This document shows positions 32,721-45,183 of a stretch of 64,000 bases of DNA, in pieces. Origin of the DNA: Locusta migratoria (taxonomy: Eukaryota; Arthropoda; Insecta; Orthoptera; Acrididae); the NCBI GenBank assembly GCA_026315105.1, contig CM048750.1, positions 164,452,549 through 164,516,548 of the forward strand, read 5' to 3'. Each line of letters begins with the position of its first letter. Position 1 is the stretch's first letter. The position numbers were made by a program, and so were the translations under genes. The notes under the pieces were generated by a model that saw only the letters and a list, made by a program, of their open reading frames with translations, ran no database searches and was not told the origin of the DNA.

Positions 32721-35700
32721 TGTTATTTTAGCATTTAGAGATGTTGGAAATCTGTAGACTCGTGTATTAAATTAAGAGCCTAACATAGCATATTCCACTT
32801 TATACGGTGAAGAATGCCTCAGTGTTCTGCAGTGAATTCAGGGGCATAGATACGGGGGGGGGGGGGTGGGATGGTGTAGAGGACTAGGGCGTTCAACCCC
32901 CCCCCCCCCCCTCCCCAGAACGTTTAAATTTTTAATTTTTTGTCACTTATGCTAAAATAAACAATTGATAATTTCTGTAATGAAAGACTTAAAACTTTGT
33001 CAACAAAGAGAGGTACCAAGGCTTCTTCCTTGTTGTAGGGACACTGTCTAGTGTTTTATTGGTGGTATTCGTGAAGCCTGGGCAAGCGTCGCGCACAACT
33101 TTCACGACTTTAAATTTTGCCAGTTAATAAAAAAAAATGCTCAGGTTACCACCACCTAACCTTCAGTAAGAATGAATACGTTCCACAGATTAAAGTACCG
33201 CACGAGACTTGCCTAGCGTGTAACGAAGGCCACCGTTTCTTATGTTTACTATTGCTACCAACTTCAGTGATCTAATCTTTATTACTATAGTAGCGCGGCG
33301 AAGTTTTACGTGACACAAACAAATATATTTTTAACGAGTGTGATTAAACGAGGACAAATTTGACATCACAACCTTATTACTTCCGTGTATAATTTATACC
33401 ACGGATGTTGATCATCTGCACGCCCGCATGCCTAAAGTGGCAGCATTGTATAGCAGACAAATTCCCCTCTTTTGACAAACATTAATCGTGTCAAAGAAAT
33501 TGTTAATTTCGACGTTTTGGATAGAAATTTCGAGTTTGTATTTTGTTGAAATAAGTACCTCTATAGGCTGTCAGTGCTTTTAATACTCGCATTAACGTAA
33601 TCTGTAGATACATAGCTTAGATTTCGTGCTCTAACCTGTTTCGCAAAATCTTAGGCTTTAAACTGGCGTTCTTAACCATATTTCGCATCTAGGGCAATGA
33701 CGCCATGGTGGGGAATTTACGCAAAATGAAGTGTAATATAGATGCATACATTTTGTGAAATGGACACTTGCAGAATGTAGAGAACGTAGTAGTATTGAAG
33801 TGCCAAAAACTGTATTTCTGACTTTTGTGGTATCTTAAGTGTAAACTATAAAATCTTTCATTCCAATTTTACGTCGACAAATACTTGAAGCCTTCTAAAT
33901 GTCTAATACAGTAGAGTGATAAGTATAAATTAGGACAGTTGTAATATTTATTTCCTACTACTCATTCATCGTGTAGGTTTATCCTTGATTTTCAAATGTA
34001 TGGCGTCATTATCCTCGAACCCAGGGTCCTGGCGCCATTGCGTATACTTTCACAATATTAAAATACATGGCTGAAAAAAATATAATAAAGTATTAGCTGG
34101 CGATGCTGTGGTATTATTCTGTACGTAAAAAAACAATATGGTACAAAACTGGTTTCCTTAAGGTGGCGCTTTCCCCTGGTCTCCCCTATATGTTACTTGT
34201 CTGACGGCTTTCGATATTTTTACGATTGCTCACAACTGATGACTTGAGCCAGATGTGGTAGTGCGGAAGATATTTCTCATTTACTAATCCCTACAGCTAT
34301 TACTTTTGTTCTGAAAATTGGGCTTATTCTGTGTGTTATGTTCAACTAACTTATGGGAATATAGTTGGGCAGCAGGTGAACGCCTGTCATTTTCTAGGTA
34401 TAAAAGGAAAGACTGCTCTTCATGTCTGCAATCTTTTTCAATGACGCTTCATTCTTAGGAAAGATCGTAAGTTTGTTTTATGCGGGACGCGTCGTCGTCG
34501 ACGTCATAGCTCGTCTCAACCGTGTGAGGGAACCTCAATATAACTCTGGCTCTGAACCACCCCCAACCACAGAGAAAAGATTTATCTACGCTCCTGAGTG
34601 AATTTTTATAGTAAGACAGTCCGACGTAGCAAGTTTTCCGCATTCCACAGGGCGAAAGGAATGCAAAAAGATGCGAATTGGAAGAAAAAAATGCATTTCC
34701 ATACTTGAATTCAGAATTGTTTGAAGTAAATTTGAATTGAAATATTGGGTGAACTTTTAGGTTTATCTGTTCATATACAGTAATCAAATTAAAAATACAC
34801 TGCACCTACAGCTTTCTTTAAAAATAAATAAGAAACAACAAATTCTAAAATAACTATACTAACAAGGGGAGATTCCAAATTCAATCTCGTTTTAAAGAGC
34901 TATTTTTCCACCATAGCGTTAGTTTCTTGCGAGCAATGTTGGCCGGACAATCATGTACGAGAAGATTACATATATCCCCGAAACTAGAATTTTAAGATAA
35001 GGTTTATTTTACTAAAGTACCCAGCAGTGCGATAATTATGTATAAAAACTTAACGCTTCCCAAAATGTTAGGTCAATGTTATGTGATAATATCACATTTA
35101 GGTTAGCACGAAACACCTATCAACATTAGGCACTAGTATAAAGTACACTTGATCCAAGATCGCTAAAAAAAGCTCTCGAATAATGGAAAGCAAATTGTAT
35201 TGATTACATCTGCTTTTATAAACAGTATATTTGACATAAAGACCTCAGTTCTTAGCTATAGCGAAAGCACGAGCGGCACTTATTGCGAAAACAGTACATT
35301 TGGTACAGGGTTTACATTTTACTTATCGTCCTGGCGGCCTCGCGTGATAATGTTGGCAATCATGTGACGTTGGCATTAGCCAATCGCATTACAATACAAA
35401 TGTTTCGTCATGAAATATTCGTTGTACAAGGACAAGTACTTTCACTAAGCGAACACGGGTACATACAAGAACCTGTCAACCATAGAGCAGGAAAGGCATT
35501 TACGTTATGGACTGTACTAGTCATTCTATGCGGATTTCTAAGAATATAAACATATTGGCAAAGATTTTCTACCGTGTCATTGTTGTCAACATAACCACGT
35601 GATGCCACCAGGGTGGTAGATAAAATTTTGCCGGTGTGGGGAAATATAACTGCCACGGCACCTGAATAAAAGTTTAATTTCTTCTAAAATTGCTAGCCTC

Positions 35701-36772
35701 TAACTATATGTAGCAATACTCCCACAGTCCAGATTTACAATGATACGATTACAGTAGACAGCTCCAGACTATTACAAAATATAGCCTATGTATTCGAAAC
35801 AGTGTATCGAAACCTCTGACTGTACAGTTTCATTTGTCCCGAAACCATTAGATGTTTCAGTTTTCCCATCTAACTGTTACATTACAGTTTTACATGGGTT
35901 TACATTTTTTTGCTTCATTTTACGACTGATAAGTTTGAAACAAACCGCAAGGATATCGTTAAGAAGCTAATACCTAATGCGGTACCTAGTATAGTCATCG
36001 TCTTCAAATTAAGGAACGAAAGCCACCAAAAGACAGGGGTGTATAAAGTGAGTCTGACTGCACTTCCACTGCACAGGCAGAACCAGGTACTTTTTACATA
36101 TATTGTATGTATATAAAAAATATTTGTATCTTAATCATTTTTCGTAAATTTATCGCAATGTATTTCGGAAAAACAGAGCTGCAAATCAACTTAATCGCAC
36201 ACCAGAGTGAAAAGCAATGGACGACACACGGAACGTGGCACAATTCGAGGATTAACTGGCCATTCAGATCACTGTGACGGAAACGAGTACAGTAATTAAT
36301 CATGGAAGCTGGTTAGTACAGACAAAACACCGTTGACAACGACGAAGGAAATGAAATACGTAACTTGTGCTTCCCTGGTTTTGCGTCCTTTTCAAATCCC
36401 ACCGCCGTTTCCCCCGGCAACCGCCTCTATCAGCTGGTAACGGCTGGCCCACTTGTTTACCACGACACCGCCACACTCTGCCTCAGTTCACGTAATACCC
36501 CTTGACGCTGAAACCGGGAGTTGCTCGATCCTCTCGCTGCAAGGACCATGCCCCTAAACTATCGATGTTGCGCATTAATCTCTCTGTACGCACTCGATAC
36601 ACAACCCGATATGCACGCCTCACAGTCGTGACGAAAACGACCTACTGCAATACGTTAAAATATTCACATAAGTTTCCTTGTAGCAATAAGCTACAAATCA
36701 TCATAAGTACACCCACACTGATTCTTTAATAACACGCAATATATGAATTACGGTGAGAGCCTCCGATGCAGT
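32721..36772. other. longest stretch without an identifiable element
   Basis: About 4 kb in which I recognise no transposon protein, SINE or RNA gene. It holds a G run (32853-32866) and a C run (about 32897-32912) facing each other 30 bases apart, and AT-rich sequence with a GC-rich patch at 36380-36490. Frames of 116 codons or fewer show no family resemblance. Confidence 0.5.
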
Positions 36773-37049
36773 ATACAGGGTGGTCCATTGATAGTGACCG
36801 GGCCAAATTGCTCAGGAAAAAACTACAAAGAACACTTCAGTAGGTCAAACGGATATCAACTACATTTGTTTGGATATGTATCCCCATTTTATTACATATT
36901 CGCCTAGTACATAAATAAATATGAATGTTTTATTTGGAACACTTTTTTCGCTTTCTGATAGACGGTGCTGTAATAGTCACAAACGTATAAGTACGTAACA
37001 TTTCGCTAGTGCGGACGGTATTTGCTTCGTGATACATCACTCGTGTGAA

Positions 37050-38083
37050 AATGGAGCGTTTACAATTCCAGAGAAGGTCGATATGGATGTATGGCTATTC
37101 TTTGCTATGTATGTTGATCGTTATCCTGGAAGACATCATCCAAGGGTCCAGACCTTTCGTCGGATAGTTATTTAAAGAGACAGGAAGTATTCAGCCACAA
37201 GTGAAACTTTAACCACGACCTGCGACAAATGATAATGCCCAAGTAAGTGTTTTAGCTGCAGTTGCGACTAATTCGCACATCAGTAGCAGACAAATTGATC
37301 GAGAATCGGGAATCTCAAAAACATCGGTGTTGAGAGTTCTACATCAACACAAATTTCAACCGTACCACATTTCTATGCACCAGAATTTGCATGGCGAAGA
37401 CTTTGAACGTCCTGTACAGATTTACCATTGGGCTCAAAATAAATTACAGGGCGATAACATTCTTTTTTCACGCGTTCTGTTTAGTGACGAAGCGTCATTC
37501 ACAGAGGTAACATAAACCGGCATAATACGCACTATTGGGCAACGGAAAATCCACAATGGCTGCGACAAGTGGAACATCAGCGACGTTGGCGGGTTACGTA
37601 TGGTGCAGCATTATGGGAGGAAGGATAATTGGCCCCTATTGGCAATCTAAATGGTGTAATGTATGCTGATTACTTGCGTAATGTTGTACCAATTTTACTA
37701 CAAGCTGTTTCACTGCATGACAGAAAGGCGATCTACTTTCTACATGATGGGTGTCCGGCACATGGCTCGCGTGCAGTGGAAGCGGTCTTAAATGGAATAT
37801 TTAATGACAGGTGGATTGGCCGTAGAAGCACCATTCAATGGATTTCTTTCGACGGGGAAAATTGAAAGATATTTATCATGATTCACCAACAACGCCTGAA
37901 AACATGATTCAGCGCATTGTCAGTGCATGTGAGAACATTACTGAAGGCGAACTACTCGCTGTTGAGAGGAATTTCGTTAGGCGTATTACCAAATGCATTG
38001 AAGCTGAAGGACATCATTTTGAATATTTATTGAAATGTGTTTGTAAATCTATCGGACCAAACTGCGTGGTCATCAGTCCGTAG
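37050..38083 (+). pseudogene. mariner-type transposase, third catalytic residue deleted
   Basis: ATG at 37050 (MERLQFQ) follows the family position, but an early frameshift and stops break it. AQVSVLAAVATNSHISSRQI and GISKTSVLRVLHQHKF form the helix-turn-helix region (37235-37350). FSRVLFSDEASFT carries the first catalytic aspartate (37470-37505). FLHDGCPAHGSRAVEAVLNG carries the second (37735-37800). The segment that should bear the third acidic residue (SPDL-PPDFFLW type) is cut to QW-ISFD: about 30 bases are absent near 37840. The frame resumes in KLKDIYHDSPTTPENMIQRI and ends HHFEYLLK at the SINE. Confidence 0.88.
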
Positions 38084-38124
38084 CTTACAAACTACTTAAA
38101 CCTAGGTAAACTAACCTAAGAAAA

Positions 38125-38170
<46 letters not shown>

Positions 38171-38237
38171 ATGCCCCAGGGAGGAGTCGAAACTCCGCAG
38201 CGAGACGCTTTAGACCGCTCGGCTACTCCACCGCGGC
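38037..38237 (-). repeat. tRNA-derived SINE with (CA)n, inside mariner-type element
   Basis: CA-containing subtype. Its ACAC tract has grown to 43 bases (38126-38168). Target duplication TATTTATTGAAAT/TATTCATTGAAAT at 38024-38036 and 38238-38250. Confidence 0.92.
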
Positions 38238-38719
38238 TATTCATTGAAATCATGAGGTAATTACAGGTAATCAAGCAGTAACAGCATGCGTTCTCATAAT
38301 GTATGAAAATGTCACAAAAGTTCATGTATCACACTGGAATAACCAAAATAAAGTTCAAACGTGCCCGTTCTGTGTTTTGATTCAAAAAACCTACCTGTTA
38401 CCCACTGTTGTCTACATTTGTGAGCAATATGTTTGTGAATATCATAGCGCCATCTATCACAAAGCGAAAAAATGGTTCCAAATAAAACATACTTATTTAC
38501 TTACGTACCAGACGAATATGTAATAAAAATGGGGGTACCTATTTAAAAAAATGCAGTTGATATCCGTTTGAACTATGGCAGCGGCATCTAGCGGGCCAAC
38601 CATACAGTCATCTTTTTTCCCTCTTCAAGCTAGAAATGTTTTGTTCTTTGTAGTGTTTTCGTTTGATGCTTATTTCGTGAGATATTTGGCCCGGTTACTA
38701 TCAATGGACCACCCTGTAT

Positions 38720-39975
38720 ATGTGCCTTTGGCGGGAATGTTAAGATTGCATGATATACAAGACCCCTGACAGAAACGAGTGGTCGAAACTTAAACTAATA
38801 CTTAAGAGGGAATAGGTAAAATTTAGCGGTATCAAAGGGTAAAGTCTAAATGCAACAATTATATAGTTTGGTCTATAGAATCAAAGTTTTAAGTATCCTA
38901 TCCCGAAATTGATGGTGCTTGGTGAGTAAAGTGTGTCCAACACAAGAGACACGCACGGCAAAGAAATCCCTACCGACTGACTAGTCGTTATCATGAATTA
39001 AACCTGGGAATAGTTGTAGGACTAAATCATAAATAATGAAATATGCATAAGTAAAATGAAATCAAAGGGACATGTGGATTACGAGAACGAAATAATATCC
39101 CAAACTACCACGAAATTCATTTCTAAATTTTATCAGCAAAGCCATTGGAAACAAAATATTGGTAAGAACTAAATACTGCTTAATAAAATGAGAAAACATC
39201 GAACTGGTGCTTAAGTAATCGAATCAAGCTTGCGCAGATGGTTGAATAAATAACCCATATAATATAACAAAGAAAATCACAAATAAATTTACGAAGCTAA
39301 TCATACCTAATTACCTTCTGGTGGGTTTCTTTCCCACATCTCAAGTACAAGGGAACAAAGAAAGTCCTAGCTGATCACAGAAAAATAGTGAAATCCCGCC
39401 CTCCACTGCAGTGTCATGGGTCAGCTGGAAACATACAATAAATAAAAAATAAGATATCAAACCATATCTGAGTGAACCACATCTCTCTTGCAAAACGATG
39501 TTACGATACCAGTGTTCAGAAGCTAAGTTCCGTTTCATGGCCTCCACCCAGAGAACCACCCATAACTGATGAGTCACCGGTGCGGTTCCCCTGTAAGAAC
39601 AACGACTTGTAACGGACAAAAGCCGAGGGTAAATCACCCATCGTTGGTCAGACTGCAGCCATAGAAGACGGAAATACTACTGTACCAGCCATTACACAAA
39701 TTCAGACAGCAGTAACTCCTATTTCATACAAGATGGGAAGGGTAAGATTTAACATAGTGATATAACGTTCACATAGTATAAAATAAAGGTGTTGGATGAC
39801 CCTGGAATCATGAGAAAAAGATAAACGGCAATACGTCATTTCAAATGGAAAACTGTAAATGATACTGCTTGTTCCTCTCCGAGAGAAAGTTGCAAACTGC
39901 ACGGAATGTCAGCGGTATCAATATTAAAGGAATAGTGTAGGAACAAACCAGGATTGTCATTACACAGCTCATAGT
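38720..39975. other. no identifiable feature
   Basis: 1.25 kb with no recognisable motif. Confidence 0.5.
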
Positions 39976-39986
39976 GTGACGTTTCA

Positions 39987-40182
39987 AATGTTCAAATGTT
40001 TGTTAAGGTTATGGGACTTAACTACAGGGTCATCAGTCCCTAAACTTACAAATACTTATCTACTACCTTATACTAAGGACGGCACAAATATCCATGCCCG
40101 AGGGGGGATTCGAACCCCCGACCGTAGTGGCCGTGCAGACCGTGACTGGAGCGCCTCAGTCCCCTCGGCCACCGCGGCCGGC
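39987..40182 (-). repeat. tRNA-derived SINE
   Basis: One of the least diverged copies, complete from GCCGGCCGCGGTGGCCGAGG to the CAAACATTTGAACATTTGA end. Perfect 11-bp target duplication GTGACGTTTCA at 39976-39986 and 40183-40193. Confidence 0.96.
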
Positions 40183-40494
40183 GTGACGTTTCATTTGTGA
40201 AAGTGAAGTACCAGGAAGTGATGTCAAAATATTGGTTAGTTTTATTTATTTATACATATATATTTTTACCAATAGCTGAACATATATCTCAAGCATCCCG
40301 TTGTAATCCAGTGGATGATGTAGTTTTGCTTGAAATCGGTAAGTTTGGCTAGGTAATATTTGGCTAATCCAGAAAGCAAAACAAACAGCTAATGGCTGAG
40401 TATTGTCTTCAGGTGTAACGAACGCTCTGAAATTGGACACAGTCTAATGCAGAGGTGTACGTCTGCGACGCCTACTTTATTAAAGTTGATAAAA

Positions 40495-41346
40495 TCTTTA
40501 TATATAATTCAGTGTGTCCGTATGTTTGTGTGTACGTGATGCATAAAAATCTACAGTTTTGATACAATCTTTTTCAAATATTGTACACGTAAGTGTAAAA
40601 ATCACATACGATACATAGTTCACGAGATATGACGTCATAAACAATGAGATATGTGGAAAACAGCTACATTTCGCGCAACGCTGCTCATTTTCTCCTAAAC
40701 CACTGGTCAGATTTAAACCACATTTGGTACCCACATTCCTTACCGTGAGGTAACAATTTCTGCAGGGTTAAGAATCACATACGACACATGGTTCAGAAGA
40801 TATGACGTCATAAACAATAGGTATCGCAAAAAACTGCGACATAATGCGGCGAGATTTTATAAATACGCTTTATCAGAATAAGAGTACTTAACGACTAGAA
40901 ACAAACTTTCAACATGATTTCAAACGTTTATTAAACTTTTTCTCGCTGACAACCATAGCAAAATGATGAAAGAAAAAGTTCCTCCCTTACTACTTTTCCG
41001 CTGTTTATGGAGTAAAACTACGGCATTCGGTAAGACCTTACAATTTATAATTTCCAAATTGTAGCCGCATGAAATTTTACAGACGGTATACACACATATA
41101 GCTGTATGTATCTTTGAAATTGTATCACAGTATGACACGTAGTTCAGGAGATATGAGCACATAAACAGTATCGTTCATGGATAACCGGCCCATCACACAC
41201 CAAGTTTTAACCTATTACTTCTGTGTTACTAATTGTATTCGCAAGAGATTTTACAGACATATAGCCCTTATACAAATGCATATATACATGAAAAATTGTA
41301 GGAATAAATAAATAAATAGCCGGGCAACGCCGGGCTTTTATCTAGT
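40495..41346 (+). mobile_element. non-autonomous Helitron
   Basis: Begins TCTTTATATATAATTCAG and ends with a GC-rich short hairpin-like block (AGCCGGGCAACGCCGGGC), TTTTAT and CTAGT, the 5'-TC and 3'-CTRR(T) signature of rolling-circle Helitrons. 852 bases and no Rep/helicase. A diverged copy lies at 47195-47870, and 43180-43700 is probably a more distant relative. The internal ATGACGTCATAAACAAT appears twice within 200 bases, a partial internal repeat. Confidence 0.72.
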
Positions 41347-41609
41347 CTATTATACAGGAAAGTGCCTTACTTTCCGATGAATGGATATACACTCCACGGA
41401 CAGTGTCACTAATGGGGAAATAACTGAACTCGATGTGTTGCTGCAATTTTCAATTGCTGCTAATTGCCAAGAGCAGCAGTTGCGTTCCGTTCTCACAGGT
41501 GCGGTAATTCTTAATATTTGTCTTTGGACGGATATTTTGTAGACACAACGAAGTATTACAGCAGTATGGTGAGAAGTTTGATGTTATAGTGATCTCTGAA
41601 ATTCCCAAA
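41347..41609. other. no identifiable feature
   Basis: Short gap after the Helitron end. Nothing recognised. Confidence 0.5.
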
Positions 41610-41695
41610 AGTATATAAATCTATTGGACCAAACTACTGTGTACAGTCCCCAGCCTTACAAACTATTTAAAATTATTTAAACTTTCGGAAGGACA

Positions 41696-41727
<32 letters not shown>
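41610..41727 (-). repeat. SINE 3' half, split by a LINE
   Basis: The 3' half of a CA-subtype SINE on the minus strand (GACTGT-ACACAGTAGTTTGG end, then body), ending in (CA)n at 41697-41727. The 5' half resumes at 42399. Confidence 0.8.
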
Positions 41728-41729
<2 letters not shown>

Positions 41730-42398
41730 TGAAGATGTCCTGAAACGTTTGAGTTCAGCTACTTATGCTATCAGAGTCATTGCAAAATTTGGTGATATAC
41801 ATCTCAGTAAATAAGCTTACTACGCCTATTTTCATATTGGATATATATTCGGAAGTAATTGAACATTGAGTAGAAAAGTATTCATTGCACAAAAACGTGT
41901 AATCAGAATAATTCCTGGAGCCCACCCAAGAGCATCCTGTAGACATTTACTTAGGGATCTAGGGATCTTCACTGTAGCTTCACAATACATATATTCACTC
42001 ATGAAATTTGTTATTAATAATCCGACCCAATTCAAACGTAATAGCAGTGTGCATAGCAACAACACTAGGAGAAAGGATGATATTCCCTATTCAAGGTTAA
42101 ATCTAAATTTGGCTCACAAAGGGGTGAATTATGCTGCCACAAAAGTCTTTGGTCACTTACCAAGTAGCATCAAAAGGCTGACAGATAGCAAACTAGTATT
42201 TAAAAAAGAAATTAAAGGAATTTCTGAATGGCAACTCCTTCTACAATGTAGATGAAAAAACAATAAATGTAATAAAAAATCCTTAAAATAATCATTGTCA
42301 AGTGTAGACAACATTTACTAAACTGACACGTTCCACATCATTATGAAATGTCGTATATATGATCTAAGGGGCAAGTATTAATCTAATCTAATGATCTA
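41728..42398 (+). pseudogene. LINE 3' end, inserted in a SINE CA tract
   Basis: 5'-truncated copy of the TAATC-tailed LINE. 41866-42255 is the intact C-terminal end of the polyprotein: FIAQKRVIRIIPGAHPRASC, then IFTVASQYIYSLMKFV and HLPSSIKRLTDSKLVFKKEI. The IAQKR-IRII and SQYIYSL blocks are typical of the region after the RT in CR1-related LINEs. The 3' end reads GACACGTTCCACATCATTAT, then AGTATTAATCTAATCTAATG at 42398. CA repeats on both sides serve as the duplicated target. Confidence 0.83.
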
Positions 42399-42495
42399 AC
42401 ACACACACACACACACAAATTTGCCCGAGGGAGGACTTGAACCCCCGTTGGGAGTGGCGCCGTATTCTCTGTCATGACTCCTAGAACCACGCGAA
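42399..42495 (-). repeat. SINE 5' half, split by a LINE
   Basis: CA tract, then GCCCGAGGGAGGACTTGAAC (B box on the minus strand) and a diverged tRNA-like head. Complements 41610-41727. Confidence 0.75.
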
Positions 42496-43175
42496 TGATC
42501 TGTCATACATGATTAACCTTGGTGGTAATTTTTACATGCACTAACTAATTGTCTGTTTCGACAGATCAGACATAGTTGTTAAATTATGCAGTCGTCTGAT
42601 TTCTGATACTGAGAAGTTAACTGCGATCCATTAAAGATTTCTCTTTTTATGTCTCAGCAGGAGATGCCTGCGAAGAAAAGAAAGTGCTGGGGAGATGAAA
42701 AGTATGAGAAAGGTAGCAAAAGCCATTAGAAAATCGAGATGTGAGTCATCACCGGATGTGGGTTCCGGAATGTTCTGTTTCCTTTGTCTCGACAGATGGA
42801 GAGAGCGCAGTCGCGCAACACCTCTATTGTTCTGAGCCATACCAGGGGGATGAATATGCAGATGTCTGTGTAACGTGTTTCAGATAGGTACGTCCGCTGC
42901 ATGCTGGATCTCACAAGCGTGGTTGGAGGGCGGGCAAATGTGAAAACCGCAGTTTGTGGTCTGAATGTACTTGCAATTGAATCGTCATTACCATCTAACT
43001 GGTACTATACAGACAGAACAATATTGCTATAGGTTCGCCTTCTTTAATTTACTTTATTACGTAAGGAAACTTAGCCCCCCCCCTACTTTAAGATATTAAA
43101 CTAATGGACCAAATTAAAGAAATGTTATACCAGAGCCTATTCCTTCTCGTCCATCAATATAAGACCCACCTACAG
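42496..43175. other. no identifiable feature
   Basis: Contains no motif I can assign. Confidence 0.45.
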
Positions 43176-43179
43176 CACA

Positions 43180-43705
43180 TATAACTAATTAAATGTGGCA
43201 AAATGTTCTCCACCTATACCTAAACTACTGCACCGATTTCAATCAAACTTGTATGCATATTACTTGGTCATAATCACTGTATGTGAATAAGTATCTAGGA
43301 CATAACAACCGGGTGATATGACTATAAACAATGTGATGCGCTAAAAACCCGTATCATGCGACACGTGTATAACGGAACTTCATTAATTCACTATTATGGA
43401 ATGAGAACACTACGTTACTTGTGATGACCATTACACATAATTTCAAAAAAATACGAAGAATTTTGTCGCTAAACACTCCAACAAAATGAGAAAGGACACA
43501 TTGATGGAACTCTGTACAACGTTACGGTTTATTACTTCAACATGCCTTATTGTAATCGGGAGACATTTTATAGATAATATGTAAACATACCAGTGAATGT
43601 ACAAACTTGGAAATTACATCGTGGCACGACACACAGTCATGAGCTACGTCACCAACAGATAAATGCGCCTGGCATAATATGGAAAAAGTAAATATGTTCC
43701 TGTTT
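43180..43705 (+). mobile_element. possible Helitron-related segment
   Basis: Shares the order and wording of the 40.5- and 47.2-kb Helitron copies in places: CACCGATTTCAATCAAACTT, a TATGACTATAAACAATGTGA block, a TTTCAAAAAAAT then AAACACTCCAACAAAATGAG stretch, and GTTACGGTTTATTACTTCAA. No ends located. Too diverged for a firm call. Confidence 0.4.
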
Positions 43706-44640
43706 AAAAGATACAGTGAGAAAATCAAAAATGTATGTTAATGACTTGCCATTCTATATTCACAACGTTGCTAAGCTAATTATTTTTGTTGACGATACAA
43801 GTATATCTATCACGCTTGACAAACAGGAATTAACTGATGAAATTGTAAATGAAGTCTTTCAGAAAATTATTAAGTGGTTCTCTAGAAATGGACTCTTATT
43901 AAAGTTTGATAAAACGCGGTATATACAGTTCCATACGTAAAGATCATGACACAATTAATAAATATAGATTTCGAACAGAAATCGGTAGGTAAGATAGAAT
44001 ATACAAAATATTTTGGTATTTTCATTGATGAGGGATTGAATCGGAAGAAACATCACAGATCTGATGAATCAATTGAGTTCAGCTACTTATGCTATGAGGT
44101 CAGTACAAATTTGGATGATTTGCATCTCAAGAAATTAGGTTACTATGCGTATTTTCATTCGCTGCTTTTGTAGGGGATCGTATTCTGGGGCAATTCAACA
44201 TCTAGTAAAAATATAGTCATTGCACAGAAGCGTGTAATCAGAATAATTCTTGAAGCACACCTAAGATCATACTTAAAACCGTTAATTAAGGTTGTAGTTA
44301 TCTTCGCAGTATCTTTACAATATATCTATTCACGAATGAAATTTGTTACTAACAATCTGAACCAGTGGCACTGATGACCTAGATGTGTAGTCTCCTCAAA
44401 ACAACAACAACAACAACAATTGGAGCCAGTTGAAAGTAATAGCAGTTTACACAGTTACAACACGAGGGAGAAACGGTGATCTTTACTAGTCAAGGTTAAA
44501 TCTAACTTCGGCACAGATAGTGGCGAATTATGCTGCCACAAAAGTCTTTGCTCATTTACCAAGTAGCATGAAAGGTCTGACAGAATACCATCTAGTATCT
44601 AAACAGAAATTAAAAGAAAAATCTTAAATGACAATAAAAC
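43706..44640 (+). pseudogene. CR1-related LINE, RT C-terminal half
   Basis: 43716-43940 carries YVNDLPFYIHNVAKLIIFVD then DTSISI: the catalytic box reads FVDD. It continues IKWFSRNGLLLKFDKTRYIQ. 43946-44173 has KYFGIFIDEGLN (the LG-Ixx block), and further on GIVFWGNSTSSKNIVIAQKR then VIRIILEAHLR, matching 41866-42255. Same family as 41728-42398 and 58220-59830. A small foreign segment sits at 44366-44427. Several stops. Confidence 0.83.
44366..44427 (+). repeat. short retroposon tail with (CAA)n
   Basis: CACTGATGACCTAGATGT followed by (CAA)n breaks the LINE reading between NNLNQ and ESNSSLH. It resembles the 3' end of a retroposon. About 60 bases. Confidence 0.5.
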
Positions 44641-45084
44641 GTCTTCATTGGTCTGTAATAATTATATCTATTATTTTTAGATTGAAAAGAGTTCGTCAGC
44701 AATACACTTAAACTACTGCTTCTTTACTTACGGAAATATTATTGTCTTTCGCCTTACAACTCTGAGTGTCAATTTGTTTCATGCTGTAACGCAGATTCCT
44801 CTCTCTGCATCACTATTTTCACACAAATTTCCACTTCACTCATGTACTGTCTGTAATATGTATTTCACAGATAAGATGTATTTGTTTTGAATGTGACTGA
44901 CTCTCCGCAGTGTGTTGTTGTAATGTTGCCAACAGCACAATTGTATATTAATTTAATACTAATTTTTTATATTAAATTATGTTAAAGAGTATTTATTTTG
45001 ATGAAATCAAAATGGAGTAATGATGACAGGTCTGAGAGTTTCATTCTCCCTCCTGCCCCTCTCCTCTCTCTTTCATACTCACAC

Positions 45085-45087
<3 letters not shown>
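44641..45087. other. no identifiable feature
   Basis: AT-rich sequence leading up to the TA/TG microsatellite. No motif. Confidence 0.5.

Positions 45088-45181
<94 letters not shown>
45088..45181. repeat. (TA)n(TG)n compound microsatellite
   Basis: About 32 TA units followed by about 15 TG units. It creates spurious frames of Ile-Tyr and Cys-Val repeats. Confidence 0.97.

Positions 45182-45183
<2 letters not shown>

Larger units (their letters stand above)
36776..38716 (+). mobile_element. mariner-type element with long terminal inverted repeats
   Basis: Ends CAGGGTGGTCCATTGATAGT and its complement, with TA on both outer sides (36774-36775 and 38717-38718). Inverted homology continues well inside: the GGGCCAAAT block, ACTACAAAGAAC, AAACGGATATCAAC, TTTTATTACATATTCG and TCGCTTT-TGATAG. 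Terminal repeats are therefore about 220 bases on the left and 310 on the right. The left lacks about 70 bases that the right has. Contains a broken transposase and a SINE near its 3' end. Confidence 0.92.

Noticed and set aside
34455..34805. Minus frame of 116 codons
   Set aside because: No recognisable domain and no neighbour suggesting a gene.
38116..38325. Minus frame with repeated Cys-Val
   Set aside because: Translation of the (CA)n tract of a SINE.
40920..41162. Minus frames in the Helitron copies (also 47103-47543 and 47549-47860)
   Set aside because: Similar frames arise because the copies are homologous DNA; no helicase, Rep or other domain is present and breaks are not conserved.
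41731..41756. CTGAAGATG...GAAACGTTTG as another hammerhead-like motif
   Set aside because: The GAAACGTTTG part lies in LINE coding sequence homologous to 44050-44100 and the gap is too short for a stem II.
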